Shown here: piece by piece, positions 21,791 through 33,930 of the stretch
How the letters are laid out: each line of letters opens with the position of its first letter
Position numbering within the stretch: the first letter of the stretch is position 1
NCBI GenBank assembly: GCA_002104905.1
Contig: MCFE01000232.1
Span: 57,357-121,356, forward strand
Direction of reading: 5' to 3'
DNA from: Basidiobolus meristosporus CBS 931.73
Lineage: Eukaryota; Basidiobolomycota; Basidiobolomycetes; Basidiobolales; Basidiobolaceae
DNA: 64,000 bases
Notes under the pieces: model-generated
Databases searched by the model: none
What the model was told of the DNA's origin: nothing
Seen by the model: the letters and a program-made list of their open reading frames with translations, nothing else
Made by a program: the position numbers and the translations under genes

Positions 21791-23192
21791 ATGTCCCATC
21801 CCTTATCTTACCCAGTTGGATTGCCCACGGAGCTTCCAACGCTATCTAATTTAGGCCTGCCTCCCATGGCAAACAAAGAAGCCAACCTATCGTTTTTCAA
21901 TACTCCAGAGCGTATTGACCAGCCGCATGACATGTATGCAAGGCCACATGAACCATACTCAACTGCTCCTGTATATCCGGCTCGTGGTCGATATGAGGAT
22001 ACTAGATATCCCCACGAGCCTGTTGGAGTTCCAGAGTACGCCGAGCCAGTGCCTAAGCGGGTCAAAACAGAGAGCTACTTCGAGGAGCCGGCCAGAAGAC
22101 CCGCTAGTCCCTATTCGATCCCTTTCAAACAACCCGAGTCTAGAGTTAGCTACGAAAATCCAGATCACCGTAGCGTAAACCCGCGACTTTCAAGATTCCG
22201 TTCAGGCTCGTATGAAAAAGATTTCGCCCCTGTATCACCCGCGGTTCCTCGACATAATTATGACAGAGGCTCGGACATGGGGGAGTTCGATCGCTATATG
22301 TATCCCGAGTCTGAAATGGGCTCACATAGAGCAAGGATTCCAAACGAGTACCCTAGTTGGGAGGCGCCTCGTAGACGCCCCTCTCACGAGGGCCATTCAT
22401 CCTTACCGAACTCATACCATGGTTACAACCGTGTTTCCGAAAATGAACGCAACCCATTATATGACCCTCGTGGATATCGTGCTTACATGGATCGTGAGCA
22501 TATGAGAAAGCCCGATTTGTATGAAGGCCCATCTTCTGCGGAATACAGAAGCCGTGGTGAAGCCCGCCCTTGTAGATCGCCACCACCACCACCACCACCA
22601 AGAAAAATGGCTATCAACCCAGGCTTCGACAAAGTCATCGAAAATTGCCGGATGCTACACCAATTCGCAACCGATTATGGCTACCAGACACACCACAGCC
22701 ATATGTCTACCCTACCTCCCGACCATTTACTTAAACAAATGACCAATTACACCTACGATATTTTACAAGTTTTGATGAGCCTGCGAGCAGAGAGTCTCCG
22801 ATCAGACCCGGAGCCCGAGGCAGAGCGAGATGATTCTGACGGGGAGCTCACCAAGCTTGAGGACGAAGATATGAAATATATCCGGGATAAGCGAAGCCTG
22901 CTTTCCAGCTCTAGGTCGAAGTACCAGAAAAGAACCAGGAATGGCTCATCCCAGCCTAGAAGATGTCATGCCTGCAACACCACGGAAACCCCAGAATGGA
23001 GACGTGGCCCCGATGGAGCTCGTACCCTATGTAACGCTTGTGGACTACGTTAGTATTCGGCATCATGAGTCCATGTATATATCCCTTTCTAACAACCATT
23101 TTCTTTTAGATTACGCGAAGCTTACTCGAAAGCGTACCTTGGCAGCAGCAGGCTCTAGTGAAGACAAGGAGGAGCCAAATAGTACCACCTGA
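21791..23192 (+). CDS. GATA-type zinc-finger transcription factor
   Basis: Sequence-specific DNA-binding protein of the nucleus. Exons 21791-23048 and 23110-23192 with one 61-nt intron, 446 residues. The single zinc finger, from about residue 392, reads CHAC, an 18-residue loop including [10 protein letters not shown], then CNACGL, and after the intron HYAKLTRKR. This C-x2-C-x18-C-x2-C spacing is the fungal type IVb form found in white-collar and related factors, as opposed to the x17 of AreA-type regulators. The intron splits the finger after CNACGL. The first 390 residues are disordered, rich in Pro, Ser, Tyr and Arg, with a run of seven prolines near residue 275 and a possible helical segment at about 276-330. 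Start at 21791 is the first ATG in the frame; an upstream noncoding exon is possible. Regulatory target unknown. Confidence 0.88.
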
Positions 23193-25992
23193 ACTACATA
23201 CACCGAGTCAACAACCCAAGTGTATATGCATTCATGTATATAGGGCATAGTATGCTCTTGAGCATTTCACTGAAGTAACTTCTAGTGCAACATTGTCTAT
23301 TCCAATCACGTACTGCCATTCTGTCTTGTTCATCCTATTTCGTTGGGCCTGTCACCGTATGTACAAAGCAGATAGTGAAGCAATTGTATGTATTTCTATC
23401 GTTTAAGCCTCTTTTCACCATCCAAGCCCGTATTGAGTGTTCACCATCCCCATCCCCATCCCCTCACCGTATCAACTTAGTAATTAAAACTCCAGCAGTA
23501 AAATAAGTAATAAATCCTTGCTGAACGAAGTTCAGATGTTTCACGAATGAAGCTCCAAGAAACCTGATGGTCCTATGTGAAGTAACCAACGCCTTATACG
23601 TCCGACTTGTGGTGAATTATCTTCAAATCAATTGCTATTAATGGCGGTTGATTTGGCTGAATCATCATAATGAATAATCGATTTAGAGAGCTTACAACCT
23701 GTATACTGTCTGTCTTACATCAAGTACCGGAATACAGAAAGAATTTGTACCCCAAGATAACGCCAAGAATGGATAAATGCACTCGCTCTTCGGTGCCGAA
23801 ATCCCAATCTATACTCAGCCACTTTTGTTCATTTGAGAATCAAGATCTCTTTCAATTAGACTTTTTGTGAATCTTCTACGCATCGCATAAGAGCAGCGAT
23901 ATGGTCAGTGCTCAGCAACCAGAGTCATCTTCAGGCGCACCTAGACTATGGTCAGATAGTCTGACTGAATGTGCCAGATAATCCAAAGCCGGGGTAAACC
24001 CACAGATTGACCCTTCTTCGGTGATGAGTATTTGCCAACACCATATACGCATGGATATATGAATATGAATGGGGGCTGTAGTTATTACAGCAACAAAGCA
24101 ACATGTGGTTCTGATCACAAAAATAGCATTTTCTACGCATGCTCGGGATTTGAACACGTACATTTTCATTGTATAGTAAAGCCTATTGCAAAAACCCAAG
24201 AGTTCACGATGCACATCAACCACTCTCCACTGGAGTTTGGAACCTGGGGGGGTGTGAAGCCAGGAATATTCGGTACGAGAGTCAATGGTGATTTTGCAGA
24301 GCTATTGGCAATGCAGGAAGCCATTTCTGTATTTGTAACTATGTGATTCACTATGTCTGCTGAAGTGGAGTCCTCGACCAATTGTCACCTGCGAACCAGG
24401 TAATTCTTGACATTGAATGATATGTGCTGGCAGTATAAATGTCACATTATCGTTAATATATTGGCCATAAGCTCATAAAAGCTCGAGTTGCAGAACAGTA
24501 GGAGCCAATCGAAAAATCTTTGGTGCTTGCTTGTTCCAGTGGTATACATATAGTGTAAGCTGTAGGCTTCGGCGTAGGTAACATTGACCCAAACTCCCTC
24601 GCCAATTATAGCTGATCTCAGCATGGCAGGCGTTCTAGATCCATCGTTCTGTATCAGCCTTCAAACAGTTTCGCTCTCCACCTATTCCGATTGGAATATA
24701 CAAGATCTGGTAAGCTCAAATGGGATCTGCTGGAAAAAGCACCCTACCTGACAGGTTTATGCAAGTTACGGTTCTATTACGTCAAATCAGCCATGGTTAC
24801 TGTTTCATCCAATAAATTGGTTCGGTGGTTACATCAAAACGTGTATTATTAGATAGATAATCCTGTAACATACACCAGATTGCAAACTTACAGCTGTCTT
24901 GATCATCAATGAAGATATAGCTAGTAGTTGAATACATTGATGGGAACTTTTCTAAACAGTGCACAGCGGCCAAACTCCTGTCAGTGCACAAGTGGGTAGC
25001 AAGATTATACCGGACAGTGTATGTAAGCGTTGCGAGTGGGGTGCTTTAGATGTTCCAGAGCTGGGGGAATTGGCAAAGAGACTGGTAGAAGATCTATAGC
25101 ATGGAGATTGGCTGTATATAAGCTTGACTAAGATCAGTACTATATTTATTCAATACCTTGTATTCCGTGCTGCTGAGGTCCACGAAATGCATGATATCCG
25201 CTGTTTGGATGGCACAAGTTCATGTGTCTGGTCACTTCACTTTTCTGTTAGATATGACACTCTGCAGGACTCTATCAAACATCAGCTACATGAGTGTACG
25301 CACTCTTTATTGGGTTATAGACAAGATCTTGGGCAATATTGGCTTGATAGTAGAATATTGCTACAACTCCACTACTCTGCCTAAATCAAAGCTTATATTA
25401 CTACAAAATATCCAGTACCCCAATAATTGAGTATATGGTGTTTTTAATCCTGTGACTGTTTCATTGGACTGCAAGAAGTTGCACTTAATATCACTGCTGA
25501 TTAAACTTGCTGGTTATTAAGCTTGTTTTGACCAACCTTGGTGGAGCGGGGTTGTTCTTGATCTGTCTTGATGGTCATCAACCTAAAGATTGAACTTCGA
25601 GCTGAAAAATCTGCTTAGCACTCGGAGTTGATGTGAGCTTCGGTAAGAAAACATCATCCATCATGAAGAGTAAATGGTGGTTGGCCAAGACCTCAACTCT
25701 ATGGGCTTTATCCTCTCTTTGCCCTTCATGGTGTCGGGCTTACAAATCTGAGCATTGTTGGTTTCTGTTTTGCGTCGAAGAGACATGGCAGAGCGTATTT
25801 TTGTTCGGCACTGTCATAGCTTCTTTCATTGGATGAATATGTTTCACGAAGAACAAGGGAAGTATGACGTTTACCATATGCAATACAACGGATGGTAGCT
25901 GAGTGAATGCTACGTTTGATAAACAATAATAATGGAAGACTGGAAAACCTATAAAGAAGCATTTCTTCTCTCCTTGCTGATCAGTACCGACC
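23193..25992. other. Gene-poor block, no gene recognised
   Basis: 2.8 kb with short overlapping frames on both strands and no domain or consistent splice structure. A copy of TTCGGTGCCGAAATCC lies at about 23792-23807. The final stretch is probably the promoter of the small acidic gene at 25993. Confidence 0.5.
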
Positions 25993-26295
25993 ATGCCTGA
26001 CCCAAAATTCGAACAGACCGAGGAGTATGACGAGGCCCAAGATGGAGATTTCCAGGAGATTGAGGCAAATGATGAGGATGTTCTCGAAGATGAATCAGTT
26101 GCGCCCGTTGAGATCGAAGAACTCAAAATGCTTGTGAAAGATCCAGAACTTCATTTAGCCTCTATAGGAAAAGAGGCACTTCTAAGTATGTTGAAAACAC
26201 TAGGACACGAAGACGCAACCCTGAACGCTCAGGACGTATCAATTCTTGCTCAGAAAGTTCGTGAATTGGTGGGAAGCACTGATATTAACACATGA
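25993..26295 (+). CDS. Small acidic protein of unknown function
   Basis: Frame of 100 residues from ATG 25993. The first 45 residues are strongly acidic (many Glu and Asp); the rest looks like two or three amphipathic helices (for example IEELKMLVKDPELHLASI and ALLSMLKTLGH). No signal peptide or membrane segment, no known domain. The antisense frame covering its start is a shadow. Composition with charged helices looks like a real protein, and the following 272 bases separate it from the converging AN1 gene. Function not recognised. Confidence 0.5.
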   Translation: MPDPKFEQTEEYDEAQDGDFQEIEANDEDVLEDESVAPVEIEELKMLVKDPELHLASIGKEALLSMLKTLGHEDATLNAQDVSILAQKVRELVGSTDINT

Positions 26296-26567
26296 ATACT
26301 TCCAAACCTGTAGATGTAATTTTCTTAATACAACCTACCAAGTATCGTGTCAACACCGAAATATTGGAGGTTTAAATAAAGTTTGCAAACAACCATTTAG
26401 GTGAACCAGACATTTTATTGATACATCTGCGGTTCAAGTTAATACTAAGGGCTTTGCCTACTTGATCGCGAACGACTGGATTGGGGGTGTTGGTTTTAAC
26501 CCAAGTGAATACAAATTCGACATATCTAACAAGCAATGGTGGTATTTTTATTACAAGCCCAACTAAG

Positions 26568-27130
26568 CTACTTGTTCGGGGAGGTTCGTTGCTTCTGGTG
26601 CTCCTTCAATTTATTTTTTAGCCTTTGTTCTAAGTTTTTCCTACTTTTACTTTCAGAAGAACCGTTCGGAGCATACGTGCTTCCAGGCTTTTTCTTCTCT
26701 TCGGTAATGATCCGCATTGAATCCTGCTTGTAAGTAGCGCGAGAAGCTATTTTTGCCTTCTCTTCGCAAGCAGACGAGTGTTTCTCCGGAAGACTATTCG
26801 GGGTCGATAAAGAAAGTTCGATCGTTGCAAGCAAATGAGCATCTGACGTAACCTGAGAGAGATACAAAGGCCTTACCGATGCTTCATACAAAACTTCCGC
26901 CGACAATACCCGCACAAGAATCCCATGAGACTAGTCTTTTGGCGACAGGTTTTTTCGGCGCATTCGTTGTCTGGCTTTGCAGGTTCAGAACTAAACCAAG
27001 AATGATCGATATACTTGTGGCAGGAAGGAGATCAAGAAAGGAAGGTCACAGCACAATACCTCAATATATGGTTCACCAGATCGTCAAGATCGTCGTCTTC
27101 TTTCTTTGGGTTCTTTTGTTTTTTGCTCAT
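26568..27130 (-). CDS. Small AN1-type zinc-finger protein
   Basis: Exons (minus) 27130-27060, 26990-26877, 26793-26568; 136 residues. The spliced product has an acidic/lysine N-terminus (MSKKQKNPKKEDDDLDDL), then one AN1 finger from about residue 35: CAEKTC, GFLCGYCRRKFCMKHRLPEKH with a final cysteine, and a lysine-rich helical tail ending in TSPNK. This layout matches small fungal stand-alone AN1 proteins related to the AN1 domain of IGHMBP2-type proteins; AN1 fingers are linked to ubiquitin, proteasome or stress functions. The junction HR|LPEKH is fixed by the conserved HxLPExH motif: an earlier acceptor at CAG would break it. Lies tail-to-tail with the small acidic gene and on the same strand as the nuclear FKBP gene. 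Confidence 0.82.
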
Positions 27131-27868
27131 CGTCTTGGTAATAACGGTCAAGCACCAGAAAGGTAAATTCGGATTTGATAATATTTTGTTTTGGAAGGGT
27201 TGGTACTTTGGGAACTTGACTATCTTTTGTGGATAAATCCACCTGAACCTTCGATGTTTGATTGAACCCAAGTGATTTTACATGATCTACAGTGGTGCAT
27301 ATTTTGATGATTGACTCGAAGTTCTGTGAGATAGATATGACTGAAGCCTGCTGGCTGCCACTTTGGAGAATAGGTTGCCATATGCTGTAAACATGTTGGA
27401 CCTGCATGACCCTTACCGGATAATGATATCGAGCAAGCACAAGTTGATCATTCACAGATCTATGCCACTCTCCCCAACTAGTGCACCATACTGGACTAAT
27501 TTAGGAGGACACAGCCAGGCACCATGCGCCACGCTTGACTGGGGTACCGCAAACCTGTTGGTACATTCCTTTCACAGGTGGTGGCTACCAGCCAGGATCT
27601 AATAAGAGAAGCAATCACACAAATCCATTTAATTCATTTATTTTTCACAGCCACCTGAAATGCATCTCATTCTAGTGGAAGGAAAAGAATTGATTGTTTT
27701 TCAACCAATATCCTCACATTTGATAGACTAATAAATTAATCAAATAAAAGAGTTGGTACATAAAATATATATACTGAAGGTGACAATCAATGGATGCTAT
27801 GCACCAAAAACATAATCAAATTCAATCAAAAGTGGAGATATGAGTATTTCTATCAGTGCTCTAAGAAA
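27131..27868. other. Intergenic between FKBP and AN1 genes
   Basis: About 740 bases, AT-rich. Frames here, such as the minus-strand one at 27084-27455, run into AN1 exon 1 in another frame and show no domain. It likely holds the AN1 promoter and the FKBP 3' region. Confidence 0.45.
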
Positions 27869-29094
27869 TTATTTAATTTGCACCAGCTTAACTTCGAAGA
27901 CCAAGGTGGCGTTTCCTGGAATATCCGGAGGAGCACCACGCTTACCATATGCAAGAGGAGCGGGGATGGTCAACAAACGCTCACCACCAACCTTCATTCC
28001 GACGATACCCTTGTCCCAGCCAGAGATAACTTCCCCGGCACCAAGACGGAACCAGAATGGCTTACCGCTGGTGTTTTGGTCGAAGATCTTGCCGTTGGTG
28101 AGGCGACCGATGTAACGCATACCGATCTTGTTGCCCTTCTTGGCGGCAACACCGTTACCAACGGTCTTGTCTTCGATGATAAGACCACCAGGCAAAGTCT
28201 TGGTCTTAGGCTCAGCCTTGACAGGCTTCTTCTCCTCTTGCTTGGCCTTCTTCTCAGCCTTCTTCTCTTGTTGCTTGGAAGCTTCGGCCTCCTTGGCTTG
28301 CTTGGCCTCCTTAGCCTCCTTGATCTTAGCAGCAGCAGCAGCAATCTTCTCCTCCTTAGCCTTCTTCTTGGGAACTTCCTCAGGAGCAGTACCGTTGGGT
28401 TGCTTGCGCTTCTTGGCGGGAACAGGCTTCTCTTCCTCCTCCTCTTCCTCCTCCTCTTCTTCCTCGCTTTCTTCGAGCTCTTGGATTCTGTCAGTGATGG
28501 CCTCATCCCTAAACACATACTTGTCAGCATATTTATCAAATACGATGGTGGTGCGTTAGGTTATTACTCTTCTTCGCTGTCGAACTCGTCAAGGTCCTCC
28601 AAGTCTTCCTCATCGAAGTCTAATTCCTCATCATCCTCAGGCAAGTAGTTACCGGTGAGGTGGATGGTGCTAGAAGAGAATTAGTTGACCATGCGGGACA
28701 GAGGTTAAACTAGTCAAACACTTACTTTTCACCAGTGGCGGAGAAAGTAATCTCCTCACCTTCGGTGAAGATGATGTCCAAAGGCTGTTGCTCAATCTTG
28801 TTAGGAGTGAGCGAGCAGAGAACGTAGGATTGTCCGTCTACGACGACGCTAAGGCAAGAGCGTTGCTTTCCCTTGACCTCTTCACCGAAAGAAGCCTATT
28901 GGAGGAGAGTTAGAGTCGAAGCCGCGAAGGTTGCCACGAAGCTAGACTTACCATGGAGACACGGAAAGAACCCTCAATGACTTGGGAGTAAGTCTTGTTG
29001 GGAAGGATTTGAAGACCTACACACTAGGTTAATACAACGACGCTGGTAAAGAGCTCGGCCAAATGGTTGACATACCCCAGAATGCAGTAGCCAT
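27869..29094 (-). CDS. Nuclear FKBP-type peptidyl-prolyl isomerase (FPR3/FPR4-like)
   Basis: Prolyl isomerase and histone chaperone of nucleus and nucleolus. Exons (minus) 29094-29076, 29016-28952, 28895-28726, 28669-28568, 28508-27869; 331 residues. Residues 1-100 are the nucleoplasmin-like N-terminal domain (begins [16 protein letters not shown]). Residues about 100-150 carry two acidic runs, the second a stretch of more than ten glutamates, followed by a Lys/Ala-rich helix and nuclear-signal-like KKRK. The last 110 residues are the FKBP domain, with [35 protein letters not shown] and [21 protein letters not shown]. Shorter than yeast FPR3/4 (about 390-410) mainly in the linker. Multiple long antisense frames here are produced by the glutamate and lysine runs and are not genes. 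Confidence 0.92.
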
Positions 29095-29539
29095 ATTTAC
29101 GCGAGTAGGTTACTTGGGAGAGTGAACTTGGTTACTGTAGAACTCCAAGCGCGCAGAGGTAGAATATTTATTTCCACCGACGCGATGGAAGAAAAAAAAA
29201 TGAATTTCATTCCAGGGTATGGTGGATGTAAAAAAGAAAAAAAATCGGCCACATCGACTCATCCGAAAAAAGTCTTCGGCCGCTGTGACTAGTGCCGTGG
29301 AAGTCTCCGCGTGAAAACCACGAATCTAGTCCAATGGATTCTTATCTTACTTTGGAGGGCGAATTAGGAAGATTTTCCAAAACAATGATATATTTTGTGC
29401 ATGGATTTGATCAACATGGATCAATATTTATTGTACGTGGGATCTCCATGATCCCCAACTCAATTGAGATAATATGCTAAACTTTGCTTGGGTTGCTAAT
29501 ATACTTCGTATCTATAGTGGTTCAAATGAATGGTGATGT
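29095..29539. other. Intergenic, FKBP promoter region
   Basis: 445 bases between the FKBP start and the tRNase Z stop. A-rich tracts at 29190-29245 lie upstream of the FKBP start and may be part of its promoter. No gene seen. Confidence 0.5.
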
Positions 29540-32402
29540 TCACTCTTCTTCGCTGTCCATTTCCTCATTGTTTGCGTACAAAACCTTCAGTGGCTGGACA
29601 AATCTAGGCAGTTTGGGCAGATCGGAAATCCGAACATTCATGAGATCAAAGCTGATGCCTACTTTGGCGTGGGCATCGGTAAACACGGGCACCTGTGGAT
29701 AGCGCTGGCTGAAATGGGTCAACAATAGGAAGGTTGAGTTCATCCTAAATTTTGTTAGTGCAATCGATGTTAATGTCCATGCATGGGTGTTTGCTATCTT
29801 TGTGCGTCCTACCTGTCACTGACATCCACCGCTTCACTTGTGGTGCTATGTCGCTTCTCAATGGCTTCCTGTTTCATTTCATCCTCAAAGGTGGCTTCAT
29901 GGATGAGTAAGGTAGCCCCTTGGCCCAGTTGCACCAGTTTGTCACACGGACGAGTGTCGCCAGAGTATCTGATCATATCAAGAGCTTAGTATAAAGTGCA
30001 ACGGTTAACGTCGTTTCACATAATCCTTACACAAGCTTCCATCCCTCGGAGTGTTCCAAGCTTATCCCATAGGACCATGGGCAGTGTATAACATCGGTAG
30101 TTTTGACCTCCTTAAGATGCAGGGTCTCTTTGAGGGCTTCCAGGTGAGCTGCGACATGGCTCCGTTTCTTGTGGTAAACTAGTTCCTCCGCATTGATAAA
30201 GCGAATATTTCTCAGCCCGATTTCCTGGATATCGCTGTATTCTTGCAGCCAAGTCTGGAACTTAAATGGTGCTACGATATAGAGTGGTTGTTCCTGTGTG
30301 CTCTCCTGCAATTGGTTCCATTTGTCAAGCACCCGGATCACACCCAAGTGATGGTCAGCATGCAGGTGGGAAACAAATATGCATTTCAAGGATTTGAGGA
30401 ATTCATCCAAACTCTGGTTGATCATCTTGTTGTGGCCACTGATAATTCCTAGATGACGATACAGTTGTCCGTAGGTTCCTTCACCAGCATCCAAGAGAAT
30501 AGATCCCACGCTAGGGATGGTTACAGCCGTAGAGCTAACATTGCGATACTTCGATGGAAGGGCTGAGCCAGTGCCTAACGTGGTAACCACCACATCATGG
30601 CCTGATGTGGTGGTTGGGTTCAGTGACTCGGGGAGACTTTCCTTTAATTCCTTGATAGCAGCTAAATAGTCTTCGCGATCAGCTAGGGTGGTTTTGTACT
30701 CCTCAGATTCAGGATCAAACGGAGGAAGAACGTACGATACATCCAAGTTTTGCTTGGGCTCGGTATGATACGCGAGCAGACTCGAGGCCTCGACCGTTTT
30801 TTCTGGTAGGTTAGGGATCGATAGAAGCGGCTTGTTGGGCGTGTTGGAAAAATAGGGTAGCGGGAAGATCTCGTTGTCCATATGCGATAGCTTGAGCTGG
30901 GTTTTGGCGCTGCCAGTAAACGCGATAGTTTGTGAGCAAATGTCTGTATGCGCTACGATATGCTAGCATCTTGGTAAATATATTGTCTACGAGCACATTG
31001 AATCAAGAAAGGGTACCTGAGTTTCAGGACCAAAGCTATTCATCCATTCTTGATACTGCTCATCTTCCAACACGTTATTGCCCAACATATGGACAATACA
31101 GTGTGCTTGCGCATCTTTGTTGGTGCCTTGGTACGTCTGGAATTCGGAGGCTTTTACCAAGGATGCAATGTAGTCTGTCGAAGGACAGTCGATAATCATA
31201 AACACCTATGAAATTTTAGCACAAGCGCAGGGAGTGAAGCTAGCACACAAATCACTCCACTTACCGTTCCAAGGCGTGATGGTCCAACAACTTGCTCAGG
31301 TTGAATGATCGTCCCATCAGGTGTGGTGACTGATTGTCCGTTCTTCAATTTACCTAAGAAAGTTGCGTTTAGCATCGGAAGCATTGTTTAACTACAATTA
31401 CTGAGTGTACCAAAATCTGGACCGGGCTTTAGTCCTAATGCTATGGCTGCCTTGGCATCCAACTTCCCCTGAACTGTAGGGCCTCTACATATATAGCATA
31501 TGGAGGTTTGGGAGCGGGTGGCCCTTGGAAGCTTGTCAAATGACTTTCTGTCACCTGTCGACGCCTGTGGTTTGTTTTTTTTGTTGGCCTTTTCTTGTTG
31601 AGCCTCAAGTTGAGCTTGTTTACACATAGAGACGTTCGTGTTTTTCCCTCCAAACATCCTCTTTAGGATGGCTTCACGGATTGCCACGGCCTCTTTTGTG
31701 TTGAGATTGATGTCGGCTTCTTTGGAACGTTTTCTTTTTCCATTAGAATCAGAATCAATCAGATCATTATCTCCTGAAGAAACATCATGCTTACGCATAT
31801 CTTGTGGCTCAAGTTGAACTGCTGTTATATTTAGATTTTCATCTTTAAACGATTGTATGTCTTCATTTAGGCCAACGTCAAGAGAGGACCTGGAAAGTTT
31901 GTATAGTTAACATCACGAGATTCGGCGCAAGAGGCTGGAAACAATACCTCTGTATAAAATGACGAGTGGCTGCGATAAAGTGGGTTAGGTTCGGACCGCC
32001 ATGAAGGTTGATCTTGGTAGCGCCAGCATCGGCCAAGGTAAGCATCATTCCTGCAAAGGTGTTAGTGTTTTGAGTGGAAAGGTATACTCTGCATCATTTA
32101 CCTGGAACGCCACCGGTGTTCTCCCAATTGATTCTTGTGAAGAATATGTTTTGCAGCTTGGCAAAGCGTACTTTCTTTTCCACACACAATCGCTGTGTTC
32201 CCTCACCGCAGTTGAACAAATACCGCTGTGAGTCAAAATGTACAACCACCGAAGGTGTTACGTCCACAGTCGACGTTCCCAATATCTGGATATAGGACTT
32301 CATTGCTAGGTACCCACTGGCAGAAAAAGAACGATACTGCAAAAGAAGCTTCCTCTGGACAGCAATAGAGGAACTATTGATGCTCTTGAGTAATAAAGGC
32401 AC
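29540..32402 (-). CDS. TRZ1: tRNase Z, long form (ELAC2/TRZ1 type)
   Basis: Endonuclease that removes 3' trailers from precursor tRNAs in nucleus and mitochondria. Eight exons (minus): 32402-32102, 32050-31948, 31889-31402, 31353-31265, 31205-31017, 30962-30031, 29968-29813, 29744-29540; 820 residues, like human ELAC2 (826) and yeast TRZ1 (838). N-terminal pseudo-metallo-beta-lactamase half begins after a leader with [11 protein letters not shown]-terminal catalytic half has PSKYRN at about 526-531, the zinc motif HLHADHH at about 589-595, [18 protein letters not shown] and HFSQRYP. The first 33 residues (basic, Ser-rich, no acidic residue) look like a mitochondrial presequence, and Met34 sits just before the core, so alternative initiation could give mitochondrial and nuclear forms. 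A lysine-rich low-complexity insert lies around residues 160-230. Divergent from the eL39 gene. Confidence 0.95.
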
Positions 32403-32663
32403 TTTGAAAACTATTTGCTTTTGGTGCTTGGGCTATTGTTTTCGCTCGAGCAGTGCCGCCAATATTCTAAGCCGGTGCAGGCGATGAGAAAATTAAAATT
32501 GGGAAATGGCAGGCAATGATCATTACCAAGTTTTTTCTGCGCTAAGATGCGTTGATTGAAGGTGGCCCTTTGTGGGGTAAAAGAAAATTTTTCGATCATC
32601 AATTTATGATAAAAATCCTGGTAGACGAGCTCTTTCTCTTTTGCTTTACAGCTTGTATAAACC
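32403..32663. promoter_or_regulatory. Divergent promoter region, tRNase Z / eL39
   Basis: 261 bases separate the start codons of two housekeeping genes transcribed in opposite directions, both serving translation (tRNA processing and ribosome). A minus-strand open frame of 84 codons spans this stretch but lacks any domain. Individual elements were not resolved. Confidence 0.5.
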
Positions 32664-32939
32664 ATGGTATGTAACTCAATCGATTATCCATCCATTCACA
32701 GCTTTGTACTTTAGTGTTTATTACCAACCTGGACCCACCTCCAAGCGATTCATCCAACTAATGATCTCTTCCAAATGTATGCATAGCCTTCCCAAAAGTC
32801 ATTCAAAGTCAAGCGCATTCTTGGCAAGAAGCAAAAGCAAAACAGACCTATCCCTCACTGGATCCGTTTGAGAACTGATAACACCATCAGATACAACGCT
32901 AAGCGCAGACACTGGCGCCGTACCAAGTTGGGTCTCTAA
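32664..32939 (+). CDS. RPL39: Large-subunit ribosomal protein eL39
   Basis: Smallest protein of the 60S subunit, lining the exit tunnel. Exon 1 is the start codon alone (32664-32666), then a 120-nt GT-AG intron, then exon 2 (32787-32939); 51 residues, exactly the family length. The product starts [19 protein letters not shown] and contains [11 protein letters not shown] and [16 protein letters not shown], unmistakable for eL39. It is easily missed because the only ATG lies in a separate exon. An intron at or just after the start codon is common in fungal ribosomal protein genes. Confidence 0.96.
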
Positions 32940-33195
32940 ATCACCTATATAAGCTTATAGCATATATAGCATTGGTCGTTCGTTTAGACTCCATCTTAAT
33001 AGCAAGTTAATGTCTTTCTTCGTTGTTTTTTGAACGAAGGACCTTACACCTTTAGAGTGCCACTATAATCCCCCAATAAATACTACATACAGGATTTATT
33101 GAAAGCAATATTCAGGCTGATGCCCAATGGCATGTCCTTGGCTACTTAGTCTCGGAATTACTACGTTCAGTTTATTGATATGATAATATAGATGG

Positions 33196-33930
33196 TTACA
33201 AGGCCAGAGAAAACAGTTGGCTGACAATCATCCCAAGTGCAAAGGCAGCAGCAACAACATATAGGTTTTGATTCAAGGGCAGAGATTGAGAAAGAGGGGC
33301 TCTGGCCGCTAGAGAGGTAGGATATGGGGGAAGGCTATCGATGGAATTTCCGCAGGATATCCGATAGTCGTTGATGAGACTATCCACAGCTTTTTTCTTC
33401 TTTTTCTCGATATGGGAGGTGAAGTTGATACGATGTTTGTCGAAGCTCATGAATGGAACCCCATACCCGCAACTTGAGCCAACCAAGTTCACATCGACAA
33501 TAATGATTGATCGGACCAAATCTAATTTGGCAATGGAGTCCTTCAGTTCCATAGGGAGATGCTCAACAAACTCGGGTGTGTCCACATCATAAGCTTTACC
33601 GTGACCGAATAGGCGAATGATACGAGGAGAGCCCTCGAATGCATTAAATTGGATTGTGATACGGCCATTTCCAGCCTCTCGAAGGTGAGAAAGAGTCTCT
33701 ACTCCAGAGCCATAGAAATCGAAATACCCAACTTGATTTTCATTAATCACCCAGAAAGCGTCAAGTTCAGAATAGCTCTCGTCACCTTCCTTGACGACCA
33801 ACTTTGTCCCTTTAGGGCTGACATTAACATGGCCGTCGGAGGACAGAGGAGCCGAGGCTACCCAAAAAACTTGCTGTTGGGTAACAAACTTTCGTGTGTT
33901 GGAGCTGATAGATTGAAAGAACTGGCCCAT
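33196..33930 (-). CDS. PNPOx-like FMN-binding split-barrel protein with C-terminal anchor
   Basis: Intron-free, 244 residues. The start at 33930 (MGQFFQSI) was chosen because family members begin MGxFFxSI; an in-frame ATG 25 codons upstream adds a basic segment without homology. Residues 1-150 resemble the fungal pyridoxamine-5'-phosphate-oxidase-like family: VFWVASAPLSSDGHVNVSPKG, the YFDFYGSGVET strand and GRITIQFNAFEGSPRI. The middle has GYGVPFMSF, and the C-terminus is a hydrophobic segment of about 20 residues (YVVAAAFALGMIVSQLFSLA) likely to anchor the protein in a membrane. The biochemical role of this fungal group is not established; true pyridoxine oxidase activity should not be assumed. 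Confidence 0.8.
   Translation of the reverse strand: MGQFFQSISSNTRKFVTQQQVFWVASAPLSSDGHVNVSPKGTKLVVKEGDESYSELDAFWVINENQVGYFDFYGSGVETLSHLREAGNGRITIQFNAFEGSPRIIRLFGHGKAYDVDTPEFVEHLPMELKDSIAKLDLVRSIIIVDVNLVGSSCGYGVPFMSFDKHRINFTSHIEKKKKKAVDSLINDYRISCGNSIDSLPPYPTSLAARAPLSQSLPLNQNLYVVAAAFALGMIVSQLFSLAL

Noticed and set aside
24032-24346. 104-codon plus-strand frame
   Set aside because: Overlapped by frames of similar length on the other strand, no recognisable features.
27794-28648. 284-codon plus-strand frame rich in Leu and Ser
   Set aside because: Antisense of the glutamate and lysine runs of the nuclear FKBP gene, which has conserved domains on the other strand.
32411-32665. 84-codon minus-strand frame upstream of tRNase Z
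   Set aside because: Lies in the divergent promoter, has no domain, and the tRNase Z model is complete without it.
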